A stretch of DNA of 64,000 bases from NCBI RefSeq assembly GCF_000769405.2, contig NZ_CP053439.1:1612001-1676000 (forward strand), in the 5' to 3' direction. Positions within the stretch are counted from its first letter, which is position 1; each line of letters begins with the position of its first letter. The notes below the pieces were generated by a model. That model did not search any database. It saw nothing but the letters and a program-made list of their open reading frames with translations, and was not told the DNA's origin. This document shows positions 28,592 to 37,838 of the stretch, one piece after another. A program made the position numbers and the translations under genes. This DNA is from Rhizobium brockwellii (GTDB lineage: Bacteria > Pseudomonadota > Alphaproteobacteria > Rhizobiales > Rhizobiaceae).

Positions 28592-30025
28592 TCAGGCGCT
28601 TTCGGCAAGCGTTGATTCTTGACCGAGCCAGGCGGCGCAATCGGCAAGGGCGCGGCGTGCGATCAACTGCCGCTTCATGATCGTCTTGTCCTTGCCCCGG
28701 AAGCGCTTGACGCCTTCAGGCTTGACGATCGAACCCGGCTGGAGCTCCGGAAACAACCCGAAATTGATGTTCATCGGCTGGAACGATCGTTTGCCCGGCT
28801 CCTCGTCGGTGACGAGGTGCCCACCGGTGATATGACCGAGCAGGGAGCCCAGCGCCGTCGTTGCCGGCGGCAGCGAAATCGCCTCGCCCTTGCGTTCCGC
28901 GGCAGCGAAACGCCCGGCCAGTAGACCGACGCTGGCGCTTTCCACATAACCCTCACAGCCGGTGATCTGGCCGGCGAAACGCAGGCCGGCGCGCGATTTC
29001 AGCGTCAGCGACGGGTCGAGCAGAGTGGGCGAGTTGATATAGGTGTTGCGGTGCAGGCCGCCGAGACGGGCAAATTCCGCATTTTCCAGACCCGGGATCA
29101 TCCGGAAGATGTCCGCCTGCGCGCCATATTTCAGCTTCGTCTGGAAGCCGACCATATTGTAGAGCGTGCCGAGCGCATTGTCCTGCCGTAGTTGCACGAC
29201 GGCATAGGCCTTGACTGTCGGGTTATGCGCGTTCGTCAGCCCCATCGGCTTCATCGGCCCGTGGCGCAGTGTCTCGCGGCCGCGTTCGGCCATCACCTCG
29301 ATCGGCAGGCAGCCGTCGAAATAAGGCGTGCCTTCCCATTCCTTGAAACCGACCGTGTCGCCCGATATCAGCGCGTCGACGAAGGCGTTGTACTGCGCCT
29401 CGTCCATCGGGCAGTTGATGTAATCCTTGCCGGTGCCGCCGGGGCCGACCTTGTCGTAGCGCGACTGATACCAGCAGATATCCATGTCGATGCTCTCGCG
29501 GTAGACGATCGGCGCGATGGCGTCGAAGAAGGCAAGCGAATCCTCGCCGGTTTCCGTCTGGATGGCGCTCGCGAGCGACGGCGCCGTCAGCGGTCCGGTG
29601 GCAACGATGGCAAGGTCCCAGTCACGTGGTGGCAGGCCGGTGATCTCTTCACGCACGACGGTGATGAGTGGGTGGTCATGGACCGCCTTGGTCACAGCCT
29701 CGGAGAAGCCGTCGCGATCGACGGCGAGCGCACCGCCGGCCGGTACCTGGCACCGATCGGCGGCGGCCATGATCAGCGAGCCCGCCATGCGCATCTCGGC
29801 ATGAATGACGCCGACGGCATTGCTGGTCGCATCGTCGGACCGGAAGGAGTTGGAGCAGACGAGTTCGGCAAGGCCGTCGGTCTTGTGCGCATCTGTGCCG
29901 CGCACCCCGCGCATTTCATGCAGGATGACCGGGACGCCGGAACTGGCGATCTGCCAGGCGGCTTCCGAACCGGCAAGCCCGCCGCCGACGACGTGGATAG
30001 GGGAATAGGAAGAGATCGTGTTCAT
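28592..30025 (-). CDS. trmFO: tRNA (uracil-54-C5)-methyltransferase, folate-dependent
   Basis: A 477-residue FAD-binding enzyme that makes ribothymidine-54 in tRNA from methylene-tetrahydrofolate. It opens with [18 protein letters not shown] (residues 10-27, FAD dinucleotide fold). [19 protein letters not shown] (about 47-65) carries the conserved Cys. [21 protein letters not shown] occurs near 355. It belongs to the GidA-like family but has the shorter TrmFO architecture. ATG 30025 is the start. Confidence 0.95.
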   Translation of the reverse strand: MNTISSYSPIHVVGGGLAGSEAAWQIASSGVPVILHEMRGVRGTDAHKTDGLAELVCSNSFRSDDATSNAVGVIHAEMRMAGSLIMAAADRCQVPAGGALAVDRDGFSEAVTKAVHDHPLITVVREEITGLPPRDWDLAIVATGPLTAPSLASAIQTETGEDSLAFFDAIAPIVYRESIDMDICWYQSRYDKVGPGGTGKDYINCPMDEAQYNAFVDALISGDTVGFKEWEGTPYFDGCLPIEVMAERGRETLRHGPMKPMGLTNAHNPTVKAYAVVQLRQDNALGTLYNMVGFQTKLKYGAQADIFRMIPGLENAEFARLGGLHRNTYINSPTLLDPSLTLKSRAGLRFAGQITGCEGYVESASVGLLAGRFAAAERKGEAISLPPATTALGSLLGHITGGHLVTDEEPGKRSFQPMNINFGLFPELQPGSIVKPEGVKRFRGKDKTIMKRQLIARRALADCAAWLGQESTLAESA

Positions 30026-30071
30026 TCCGGGCTGATATCATGTCGGCCGGTGCGATCCAACACCCCGGAAT

Positions 30072-30098
30072 CAAAAACGGCGCCCTGAGGCGCCGTCT
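30072..30098 (-). terminator. Terminator of the first DUF1127 gene
   Basis: On the minus strand ACGGCGCC and GGCGCCGT (30077-30084 with 30089-30096) form a perfect stem with a 4-base loop, followed by TTTTTG. Confidence 0.88.
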
Positions 30099-30118
30099 TG
30101 GAAGCATCGCGCCCGCTA

Positions 30119-30262
30119 TTAGCGGAACGAGCGGGATGCGATATTCCGGATGTCGTAGCGGCTAACGCCGATATCGGACAGGGTCTGGTTCGAAAGGCCG
30201 CCGAGTTCGTTGAGCGTACGACGGTAGCTGAGCCAGCTTCTTGCAATGCGGATCGGGTTCAT
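30119..30262 (-). CDS. DUF1127 microprotein
   Basis: A 47-residue Arg-rich protein, MNPIRIARSWLSYRRTLNEL then SNQTLSDIGVSRYDIRNIA. The pattern W-x(2)-YR-x(3)-ELG-x(3)-L-x-D-I-G-x-R-D/Y-I is the DUF1127 (YjiS-like) signature. Such proteins in alphaproteobacteria are small RNA-binding or stress and phosphate/sugar-response factors. It has its own terminator and a ribosome site (AAGAAG) upstream of ATG 30262. It is paralogous to the next gene at 30557-30703. Confidence 0.85.
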   Translation of the reverse strand: MNPIRIARSWLSYRRTLNELGGLSNQTLSDIGVSRYDIRNIASRSFR

Positions 30263-30478
30263 TGTCTTCTTCCTATGTCCGCGGGACGGCGGGATCGCCT
30301 GTCTCTCTGCGGTTGATGTTTATATAGGCGCGATCCGTCCGATTGTGCAGTGCAAATAAAAGGCGTCTGCCATGCAATTGTGCACTATGATGCTCGACAA
30401 TTAGGCGGTGAATATTTTTTGAGCGAGCTATTCAAGCGGAAAAACATGCAACCGCCGCGGCCACCACGTGCAGCCAAA

Positions 30479-30514
30479 AGAAAACGCCCGCTGTGGGGAC
30501 AGCGGGCGTTTCGA
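30479..30514 (-). terminator. Terminator of the second DUF1127 gene
   Basis: Perfect 12-bp stem (30483-30494 with 30499-30510) around a 4-base loop, followed on the minus strand by TTTTCTTTT. It lies 43 bases after the stop. Confidence 0.92.
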
Positions 30515-30556
30515 TCGAGAGCAATCGTGCTTGGGAGTAGCAGCGATCACCTTGAA

Positions 30557-30703
30557 TTAGCGGGCAGAAGCCTCACGGGCAACGCGATGGATGTCCGAAC
30601 GGTCGATGCCGAGATCGTGCAATTCGCGGTTGGTCATGCGGCCGAGTTCCGTGACGGTCTGACGATACTTGCGCCAGTTATTGAAAGAGCGAGAGAAGTT
30701 CAT
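30557..30703 (-). CDS. DUF1127 microprotein (second copy)
   Basis: A 48-residue protein with the same signature as its neighbour: MNFSRSFNNWRKYRQTVTEL then MTNRELHDLGIDRSDIHRVA. It reads ELGRMTNRELHDLGI where the other copy has ELGGLSNQTLSDIG. GGGGC precedes ATG 30703. Both copies have their own terminators and so are probably separate transcription units. They lie downstream, on the same strand, of the anti-Shine-Dalgarno RNA at 31,131-31,245. Confidence 0.88.
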   Translation of the reverse strand: MNFSRSFNNWRKYRQTVTELGRMTNRELHDLGIDRSDIHRVAREASAR

Positions 30704-31130
30704 GTTAAGCCCCTTTCCGAGGGTTTCATCTGCCAGCAGCCACCGATCGGCGCTGACCTCTATTTGATGACCAGAATATATGTTGCGGCGCGAAAGACTA
30801 AAACAGCCAAGTTTTCAGATCACCCATGCAAAGAGTGCATTGCTCAGAGGGCATTTGACGCAGACTTACCGCTTTTTGGTCAACGAATAGGCAGAATGAC
30901 TTTTAGGAAAGCAGTTCGAATTGGAGGGGCGAATGGGTGCCACAGCGGAAAGCGCTGCTCCCTCCGCTACTTCCGCCCGTCCTTCCGCTACAAGGAGGTG
31001 TTCCGCTTCGGATGGGAAGTCGCCTATCCCTTCGCAGGGTTGGTGGGGCGGCGTGACGACAATGTGGCAAGACGGCGCGATCCGACGGAAACCCTCAAAC
31101 CGCCAATGCTTTAATACAGCTTTGGCTAAG

Positions 31131-31245
31131 CAAAAACGCCCGCCGGGGGAGGATCCGGCGGGCGTGTTATGGTGACTGACAACTGGGAGGAGGAGTGTTG
31201 CCAGTCTATCGCAGCGCGCTGGGAGGAGGAGTGCGCGGCTGCGAA
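31131..31245 (-). ncRNA. Small RNA with repeated anti-Shine-Dalgarno loops (cuckoo/CcsR-like)
   Basis: On the minus strand three hairpins follow each other. Hairpin 1 (31210-31243) has stem CGCAGC-GCGC. Hairpin 2 (31175-31205) has stem ACTG-CAAC. Both expose the same 13-base loop ACTCCTCCTCCCA, complementary to ribosome binding sites. Hairpin 3 (31136-31165) is an 11-bp terminator stem with loop ATCCTCCC and trailing TTTTTG. This matches the published CCUCCUCCC-motif RNA family of alphaproteobacteria (Rhodobacter CcsR, the cuckoo family), whose members are linked to DUF1127 genes, as here. The 5' end and promoter are not determined. Confidence 0.82.
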
Positions 31246-31574
31246 TCTCGTCACGGACAAAGCATCCGCGGGCATCCGACTGGAGCCGGGCCGGGGCGCC
31301 ATCCCCGCGCTTCGATGTCCTAATCAATAGTATGACTAATGAGTATTGTGCAGTGCAATAAATTCATGGGGGATATGCAAAGGTTGCATGCCTCTCCGTC
31401 CATAGGCTTACATTAGCGCTTATGACGTTAGCGGCCGGTTAACACTCGATACTATTTAGACCAATGAGGAACTTGTATATTTGTCGCAACAGCGTTTGCG
31501 AACACCCGTGCTGCGTCTATAACGGCGTGAGCCGCAGCGCCGCAGTCGACGTTGCGGAAATCAAGGGGTTGAGC
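31246..31574. other. Intergenic region upstream of the sRNA and the DUF2157 gene
   Basis: About 330 bases between the minus-strand sRNA and the plus-strand DUF2157 gene. It probably contains both promoters. It is AT-rich between 31320 and 31470. No open frame looks coding. Confidence 0.5.
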
Positions 31575-32678
31575 ATGTATCGCGGCAGATTGGAGCGGGA
31601 TCTCTCACTCTGGGTGGGTAAAGGTCTGCTCGGGCAGGAAACGGCAGGTGCGCTTCTCGCCGAATATGACAGCCGCCCGGCAAGCTTCAGCCTCGGCAGG
31701 GTGCTGATGGCGCTGGCGGCGGTGCTGCTGGCATCTGCCATACTGCTAGTCGTCGCCTCCAACTGGGAGGCCATTCCACGCCTTGTCCGCGTGGGCGGCA
31801 TCCTTGCCCTGATCTGGGTGGTGCATATCGCCGCCGCCAGGATGCTTGCCCGCGGTGCGACAGCGGCCGCAGGCGGGTTGCTGGTCATCGGCGCGATGAG
31901 TTTCGGCGGCGCCATCTCGCTGGTTGGACAGATGTATCACCTCTCCGGCGACGAGCAGACGGTGATGTATCTGTGGTTCGCGATTGCGACGATCTCGGCG
32001 ATCCTGTTCCGTTCGGGCGCCGTTGCCGTCGTCGCCGGATTCCTCTCCTGGGCGTCGTTTGCCGTCTATCTTGAGAATAACGACACACATTGGATAGGGT
32101 TCGATCCCTGGATGGCGCCTGTCATGGCGGTGATCGTCATCGGGCTGGTGCGGTATACCGGCGCCGAGCGGGCCCGCCATCTGGCCTATCTGCTGCTGAT
32201 CGGCTGGCTCGCCTGGCTCTATACTCTTTATGAGGAGATCGCCGTGGCGCTTGCCTTTGCGATCGGCGGCATGGTGGCCTTCGTCCTGACGGCGTTGCCG
32301 CTCCCGCGTATCGCCTCCCTGGTCAGGAGCGCGGGTGCGGCGCCGGCCTTCTACAGCTTCCTGGTCGCCGTAATCGGCTTCCTGCTGCTGCATATCGAGA
32401 TCGAGGATGGCTGGCGGCTGGTGGTGCTCGGAGTGGCGACGCTTGCCGCTTCCGTGCTGGCGATCGCCCTGCATGGCAGGGATAACGGCGCGGTGCGATA
32501 CCTCGCCTATACGACCTTTGCCGCCGAGATGCTTTATCTCGCCTCCGTCACCGTCGGCTCAATCCTCGGCACATCGAGCCTCTTCCTCTTCTCCGGTCTC
32601 GTGGTGGCGCTTGTCGCCTGGATGGTCATCCGTCTCGAACGGCGTTTTTCGGCGAATGCACAGGGGGAGCGCGCATGA
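31575..32678 (+). CDS. DUF2157 polytopic membrane protein
   Basis: A 367-residue protein with the N-terminal DUF2157 segment (YRGRLERDLSLWVGKGLLGQ and a following helix). About ten hydrophobic membrane helices follow, starting at residue 40 (LGRVLMALAAVLLASAILLV). Its function is unknown. I start at ATG 31575; the frame extends upstream but with non-coding composition. It overlaps the next gene by ATGA, so the two products are likely made together and may form a complex. Confidence 0.87.
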   Translation: MYRGRLERDLSLWVGKGLLGQETAGALLAEYDSRPASFSLGRVLMALAAVLLASAILLVVASNWEAIPRLVRVGGILALIWVVHIAAARMLARGATAAAGGLLVIGAMSFGGAISLVGQMYHLSGDEQTVMYLWFAIATISAILFRSGAVAVVAGFLSWASFAVYLENNDTHWIGFDPWMAPVMAVIVIGLVRYTGAERARHLAYLLLIGWLAWLYTLYEEIAVALAFAIGGMVAFVLTALPLPRIASLVRSAGAAPAFYSFLVAVIGFLLLHIEIEDGWRLVVLGVATLAASVLAIALHGRDNGAVRYLAYTTFAAEMLYLASVTVGSILGTSSLFLFSGLVVALVAWMVIRLERRFSANAQGERA

Positions 32679-33265
32679 GCTCGTTCATGGCAAGGCTGCA
32701 ATCCGGCAAGGGCTATCTGCTTTCGGCCATCATCGTCGCCGGTCTGCAGACCCTTATCCTCGGCACGATCATCCAGAGCCGGGCGTCGATCCTCAGCGAC
32801 GGCGCCGAGGTGCTGCTGAAGACGGCGCCCGTCGATCCGCGCGATTTCCTGCGCGGCGATTATGTCGTCTTGAACTACGACATTTCCTCGGTGCCGGTGC
32901 AGACGGTTTCCGGCGGCATTCCGGCCGAGGCCGGCGAACGGGTGCTATGGGTCCGGTTGAAGAAGCAGGAGGATGGTTTCTGGACGGTGACCGAATCGTC
33001 CTTTCACGAGCTGCCTACGCAGCCGGAGACCGTGATCCTGCGCAGCCAGCCATTTTATAGTGGCGGCCTTGCCGCCGGCGACAGCATGCGTGTCGAATAC
33101 GGCATCGAGCGCTACTACGTTCCAGAAGGCGAGGGCAAGCCGATCGAGGAGGCCCGCAATGACGGCAACGTCGCCATCGCAGTGCGTGTCTCGCCTGATG
33201 GAAGCGCACAGATCCGCAGCCTTCTCGTTGACGGCAAGCCGGTTTACGACGAGCCGCTTTACTGA
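32675..33265 (+). CDS. GDYXXLXY-domain membrane-anchored protein
   Basis: A 196-residue protein. It has an N-terminal membrane helix (LLSAIIVAGLQTLILGTII) and then the family motif in RDFLRGDYVVLNYDIS (residues 55-70), and a beta-rich extracytoplasmic domain. It is the usual companion of DUF2157 proteins in many bacteria; the function of the pair is unknown. Translation is coupled to the upstream gene. Confidence 0.88.
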   Translation: MSSFMARLQSGKGYLLSAIIVAGLQTLILGTIIQSRASILSDGAEVLLKTAPVDPRDFLRGDYVVLNYDISSVPVQTVSGGIPAEAGERVLWVRLKKQEDGFWTVTESSFHELPTQPETVILRSQPFYSGGLAAGDSMRVEYGIERYYVPEGEGKPIEEARNDGNVAIAVRVSPDGSAQIRSLLVDGKPVYDEPLY

Positions 33266-33418
33266 TCGCGTCACACTTCGGGGCAGGGCCGTTCCGGGGC
33301 TGCAAATCCCCTGTCATTTGCCGTTCATTTTTCCTTTGCCTCGACCAAATCGGGTGATATAGAGACGCCGCGCTCCGGAAGGCCTCATGCGCAGGCATAG
33401 GTATGCGGTTTTGTGAAC

Positions 33419-33503
<85 letters not shown>

Positions 33504-33703
33504 AGCTGTTTGCAGGCGGGAGACTAAGAATCGGTTGTTCCAGAACAATTGAGAGTTGTCCCGAATAGGCCGCGAGTGCCATTCCGCTTTGGGCGGAATG
33601 ATATGGAATTGGGAAAAGCCACGCGCGGCAGGATCGCCGGCGTCGTGCTCATCGAAACGAACGGCGTCTGGGCACGGCCGCCACGAAATGAAGGTAGGAA
33701 GAC
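33504..33703 (+). promoter_or_regulatory. tig promoter and 5' leader with a hairpin
   Basis: CATTCCGC (33580-33587) pairs with GCGGAATG (33593-33600) but has no T run, so it is a leader structure rather than a terminator. The tig ribosome site is AGGTAGGAAG before ATG 33704. No promoter boxes could be assigned confidently. Confidence 0.4.
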
Positions 33704-35188
33704 ATGCAGGTTATCGAAACGCTCGCTGAAGGGCTGAAGCGCGAAATCAAGGTCGTTATCCCGGCCAAGGACATGCAAGACAAGATGAATGAGCGTCTTG
33801 CCGATGTGAAGGACAAGGTTCGCATCAACGGTTTCCGTCCGGGCAAGGTCCCCGCCGCTCACCTGAAGAAGGTCTACGGCAAGTCGATCATGGCCGACCT
33901 CGTCAACGAAATCGTCCGCGAGCAGCCGGCCGCCATCCTGTCCAGCCGCGGCGAGAAGTCGGCCACGCAGCCGGAAATCGCCATGACTGAGGACAAGGAC
34001 GAAGCCGACAAGATCCTCGCTGCCGAGCAGGATTTCGAATTCACGCTCTCCTATGAAGTGCTGCCGCCGATCGAACTGAAGTCGGTCAAGGGCATCAAGG
34101 TCACGCGCGAAGTCATCGACATCTCGGACGACGAAGTCAACGAGCAGGTCCTGAAGGTCGCCGAAAGCGCCCGCGCTTACGAGACCAAGACCGGTAAGGC
34201 CGCAAACGGCGACCGCATCACCATGGATTACGTCGGCAAGGTCGACGGCGAAGCCTTCGAAGGCGGCACCGACCAGGGCGCCGAACTGGTGCTCGGCTCC
34301 GGCCGCTTCATTCCGGGCTTCGAAGACCAGCTCGTCGGCCTCAAGGCCGGCGCCGAGAAGACCATCACCGTGACCTTCCCGGCCGACTATCCGGCCAAGA
34401 ATCTCGCCGGCAAGGAAGCAACCTTCGACGTGTCAGTCAAGGAAGTCGCCGCACCTGCCGATGTCGAGATCAACGACGAACTTGCCTCCAAGCTCGGCAT
34501 CGAATCCGCCGACCGCCTGAAGGAAATCGTCCGTGGCCAGATCGAATCGCAGTACGGCTCGCTGACCCGTCAGAAGCTGAAGCGTCAGATCCTCGACCAG
34601 CTGGACGAGATGTACAAGTTCGAGACCCCGAACTCGCTCGTCGACGCCGAATATAACGGCATCTGGAGCCAGGTGAACAACGACCTCGCCCAGTCCGGCA
34701 AGACCTTCGAGGACGAAGACACGACCGAAGAGAAGGCTCGCGAGGAATACAAGACGCTCGCCGAGCGTCGCGTTCGCCTCGGCCTCGTTCTCTCCGAAAT
34801 CGGTGAAAAGGCCGGCGTCGAGGTCAGCGAAGACGAGATGCAGCGCGCCATCTACGATCAGCTGCGCCAGTATCCGGGCCAGGAAAAGCAGATCCTCGAA
34901 TTCTTCCGCAGCCAGCCGGGTGCCGCTGCTTCGATCCGCGCACCGATCTTCGAAGAGAAGGTCATCGATCACCTGCTGACCGAAATCGACGTCACCGACA
35001 AGAAGGTGACTAAGGAAGAGCTGCTCGCCGAGGAAGAGGGCGAAGCCAAGGCCGAAACCAAGAAGGCCGCACCGAAGAAGAAGGCTGCCGCCAAGGCCGA
35101 AGCAGCTGACGCCGGTGAAGGCGAAGAAGCCGCACCGAAGAAGAAGGCTGCTCCGAAGAAGAAGGCGGCTGACGAAAGCGCCGAATAA
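33704..35188 (+). CDS. tig: Trigger factor chaperone/prolyl isomerase
   Basis: A 494-residue ribosome-bound chaperone. The ribosome-binding N-domain has [20 protein letters not shown] (residues 45-64; the GFRxGKxP loop contacts the ribosome). The FKBP-type PPIase domain is at about 155-245 ([19 protein letters not shown]). The helical C-domain ends at about 440. A long Lys/Ala/Glu tail ([15 protein letters not shown]) extends it beyond the E. coli length of 432; this is common in rhizobia. A terminator follows. Confidence 0.97.
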   Translation: MQVIETLAEGLKREIKVVIPAKDMQDKMNERLADVKDKVRINGFRPGKVPAAHLKKVYGKSIMADLVNEIVREQPAAILSSRGEKSATQPEIAMTEDKDEADKILAAEQDFEFTLSYEVLPPIELKSVKGIKVTREVIDISDDEVNEQVLKVAESARAYETKTGKAANGDRITMDYVGKVDGEAFEGGTDQGAELVLGSGRFIPGFEDQLVGLKAGAEKTITVTFPADYPAKNLAGKEATFDVSVKEVAAPADVEINDELASKLGIESADRLKEIVRGQIESQYGSLTRQKLKRQILDQLDEMYKFETPNSLVDAEYNGIWSQVNNDLAQSGKTFEDEDTTEEKAREEYKTLAERRVRLGLVLSEIGEKAGVEVSEDEMQRAIYDQLRQYPGQEKQILEFFRSQPGAAASIRAPIFEEKVIDHLLTEIDVTDKKVTKEELLAEEEGEAKAETKKAAPKKKAAAKAEAADAGEGEEAAPKKKAAPKKKAADESAE

Positions 35189-35211
35189 TCGCTTTTTTAG
35201 TTCAGAAGTTT

Positions 35212-35243
35212 GGAAGGCCTCGCCATCGTGCGGGGCCTTTTTC
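35212..35243 (+). terminator. Terminator of tig
   Basis: AAGGCCTCGC (35214-35223) pairs with GCGGGGCCTT (35230-35239) with one G-T pair, followed by TTTCT. Confidence 0.85.
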
Positions 35244-35366
35244 TATTATCCGGGGCAGTTTCATTCTCGCCGCCTACTCCATTGTGTTTATGCATCCTAG
35301 ACAACAAAGAGTTGCATTGAAGTATAATTGGATGCAGATTTCGCTGATGGTGGGAGGGACCTGAAA

Positions 35367-35754
35367 ATGACCGCAAAGCATGATATGAAGAAGCTCGTGG
35401 AGGAAATCTATGCTGTGCGTGACCGCGGTGATATCGAAGCTACCTTGGCGCTGATCGGCGAGGGTTGCACCTTTCGCATGATCGGCAATACACGGCTGGC
35501 GCCCTTTTCGACTGAATCAGGCGGGCATGATTTTCGGCAAGCGATAACGCAGCTTATCACAGTATGGGATCTATCGAAGGCAGATGGTCTTTGCCCACCG
35601 CGAAGGCGAGGTCAGGCACATCCCATCGGGCGTGAGCTTCCATACGGAATTCGTCGACAAGATCCACTTCAGGGATGGGAAACCGATCAAGATCGTCGAA
35701 TTCGTCGACACGCTGCAAGTAGCCGAGACGACCAAGATGATCCAAGTCGCTTAG
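35367..35754 (+). pseudogene. SnoaL/NTF2-like gene broken by a frameshift
   Basis: Translation from ATG 35367 (TAKHDMKKLVEEIYAVRDRG...CTFRMIGNTRLAPF) follows the SnoaL-like pattern up to LITVWDLSK near 35577. The rest of the domain (RQMVFAHREGEVRHIPSGVS ... KPIKIVEFVDTLQVAETTK) continues in the next frame and stops at TAG 35752-35754. The total of 388 bases is one more than a multiple of three, consistent with a single-base insertion or a two-base loss. Only sequencing error or a very recent mutation would leave both halves so intact. Confidence 0.8.
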
Positions 35755-35802
35755 ACTGCCACCAAAGTCCGAGCCTTCAAAGCGCGTTGTCAAACTTGAT
35801 TC

Positions 35803-35893
35803 ATGCGACGCGCTTTAGCGACATGCATTGGTTTAGAGCAATTCCAGGAATGCGAAGCGGTTTTCCGTCCGGAATTGCGTAAAACAAAAGGGC
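35803..35893. repeat. Composite of rhizobial repeats type B (partial) and type A (one module)
   Basis: ATGCGACGCGCTTTAGCGACATGCAT (35811-35836 region) joins the two stem halves of the type B element in inverted orientation. It is followed directly by the type A module: GCAATTCC with GGAATTGC around AAGCGGTTTTCCGTCC, as at 5,225-5,280. Confidence 0.78.
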
Positions 35894-35905
35894 GTCAGCA
35901 GCCGT

Positions 35906-37678
35906 TCAAGAATGCGCTGTCAGTTGCGCGACTTTCCTGACATGGCTGACGGCTGCGGCGCCGCCGGCGGTCTGTGTGAAGAGGTGGAGCGTTTCTTCTT
36001 CGTCGTCGGCGACCGGCGTCAGGGCCTGATCCATGTAGGTCTTCGACTTCGCGTCCCTTGAAATCAGGAATGCCGAAATCGTCAGGCCAATGATCGTGCT
36101 GGCGAGCGAAGCATGTTTGCGGAAGGTTTCCCAGGCAAAGCGCGGCCAGAAGACCAGCGGATTCTCGCGCGGCAGGTCCGGGCGCCGCTCCGACGGCGTC
36201 TTCAGGCGCAGCAGGCCGCTTTGCAGCGGGTGCACGTTTTCCAGCGGCACGGTAGTGGCGAAGGAGACGAGAACCTTGACGAGCCTTGCGAGTGGCACGC
36301 CGGTTGCCACGGCGCGGCGCAGCAGCGTCTTCATATGATCGGGCGAATAATAGAGCGCCCAGGCCTCGTGGTAGATGTCTTCCCATTCCTGCTTGCTCAT
36401 CTTCGGATGCGCGGTGCAGACGTGCTCGACATCGTAGATGTTGAGATCGGCATCCATCTCGATACCCTTCTTCCAAAGGACCTGATGGTCCTCGGAACCG
36501 GGCAGTGGTGTCAGGATGAAGAACTCGATGACGTCGAGCGGCAGCTCTTCCTGGATGATCGCGATGTCGCGGCGGATTGATTCCGGCGTGTCGGCGGGAA
36601 AGCCCAGGATATAACCGGCGAGCGTCATGATGCCCTGTGCCTTCCAGGCGAGCAGCATCTTGCGGTATTCGGTGATCTTGTTCTGGTTCTTCTTGGCGGC
36701 GGTCAGATTGTCCGGATTGACGTTTTCGAGGCCGATGAAGACGCGGGTGACGCCGGCGCGCCTGGATTTCTCGATGAAATTGGGGATCTTGTGGCAGAGC
36801 GTGTCGACCTGGATCATCAGGCCGAGCGGAATGCCGTCCCGCTCCTTGAGTTCGATCAACCGGTCGAAGATCGCTTCCCAATCCTTGTTGCGGGCGAAAT
36901 TGTCGTCGGTGATGAAGAATTTGTGGATGCCCTGCGCCCAGTTCATCCGCACCAGCTTTTCGACGTCGTCGGCCGAACGGAAGCGCGACTTGCGTCCCTG
37001 CACGTTGATGATGGTGCAGAACGAGCACTGATAGGGACAGCCACGTCCGGCATCGAAGCTGGTGCTGAGCCCGAGCGTGCGCTGGATATTGTCCTTCGGC
37101 AGGAAAGGAACCGGCGTGCCGCCGATGCCGGGAAGGTCGTTCATGAAATTATAGAGCGGCTTCAGCTCGCCGGCGGCGGCATCGCGCAACACCATGTCGA
37201 GCCGGCCCTCGGCCTCGCCGGCAAACATCGAGATGCCCATGTCGCGGCAGGCGTCGAGCCCGACGGCCTTGCCATCCAGCATCGACAGGCAGCCGGAAAC
37301 ATGGAAGCCACCGATCGAAACCGGCAGGCCGGCATCGCGGAACGGTCGGGCGATATCGAGGGCGCGCGGATACTGGTTGGTCTGGACGCCGACGAGCGAA
37401 ATCATGCCGAAATTGTCGTGACGCCTGAACTGCGCCAGCAGTCCGGCGACATCGATCCGGGTGTTGGTCTCGTCGATCACAGTGATGTCGATCGCCGTAT
37501 CGTCGCCGAGCACCTTGCGCTCGGCACATTCAGCGGCAATGCCGTAGAGCGCCGCAAGCGAATTGGAGGGGATCATCGCCCGCCACCAGCGGATCACGTA
37601 GCCGTCATCGTCATAATGCGACGGCTTGATCAGGATCAGCTGAAAACGTCTGCGCGCAACTTCCAAGACATGGGACAA
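35906..37678 (-). CDS. B12-binding-domain radical SAM protein
   Basis: A 590-residue protein with an N-terminal cobalamin-binding-like fold (residues 10-150; IPSNSLAALYGIAAEC, TVIDETNTRIDVAGLL, VSIGGFHVSG). A radical SAM domain follows with CPYQCSFC (CxxxCxxC) near residues 209-216, TDDNFARNKDW, FIGLENVNPDNLTAAKKNQN and AGYILGFPADTPESI. The C-terminal 150 residues are helical with a possible membrane-associated stretch (LASTIIGLTISAFLI). This architecture is found in many enzymes that methylate or rearrange unactivated carbons. The substrate is unknown and no pathway genes flank it. Confidence 0.88.
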   Translation of the reverse strand: MSHVLEVARRRFQLILIKPSHYDDDGYVIRWWRAMIPSNSLAALYGIAAECAERKVLGDDTAIDITVIDETNTRIDVAGLLAQFRRHDNFGMISLVGVQTNQYPRALDIARPFRDAGLPVSIGGFHVSGCLSMLDGKAVGLDACRDMGISMFAGEAEGRLDMVLRDAAAGELKPLYNFMNDLPGIGGTPVPFLPKDNIQRTLGLSTSFDAGRGCPYQCSFCTIINVQGRKSRFRSADDVEKLVRMNWAQGIHKFFITDDNFARNKDWEAIFDRLIELKERDGIPLGLMIQVDTLCHKIPNFIEKSRRAGVTRVFIGLENVNPDNLTAAKKNQNKITEYRKMLLAWKAQGIMTLAGYILGFPADTPESIRRDIAIIQEELPLDVIEFFILTPLPGSEDHQVLWKKGIEMDADLNIYDVEHVCTAHPKMSKQEWEDIYHEAWALYYSPDHMKTLLRRAVATGVPLARLVKVLVSFATTVPLENVHPLQSGLLRLKTPSERRPDLPRENPLVFWPRFAWETFRKHASLASTIIGLTISAFLISRDAKSKTYMDQALTPVADDEEETLHLFTQTAGGAAAVSHVRKVAQLTAHS

Positions 37679-37838
37679 GAGTATCTATCTTTCTTTAGAA
37701 GCTTTTGCCCGAAGGCAAAATGGCGTTGAAGGCATATACAAGCACGACGTATCAATGCGACTTAGGAGGTCAAACTAAGGCCTAAAAAAATCGGCACGGG
37801 GCGCAAACGCTTCGCGAAGTGTATCATTCCTCAATATA

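Noticed and set aside
30350..31114. 254-codon plus-strand frame across the DUF1127 gene
   Set aside because: It crosses a DUF1127 gene and a perfect terminator on the other strand and has no family features.
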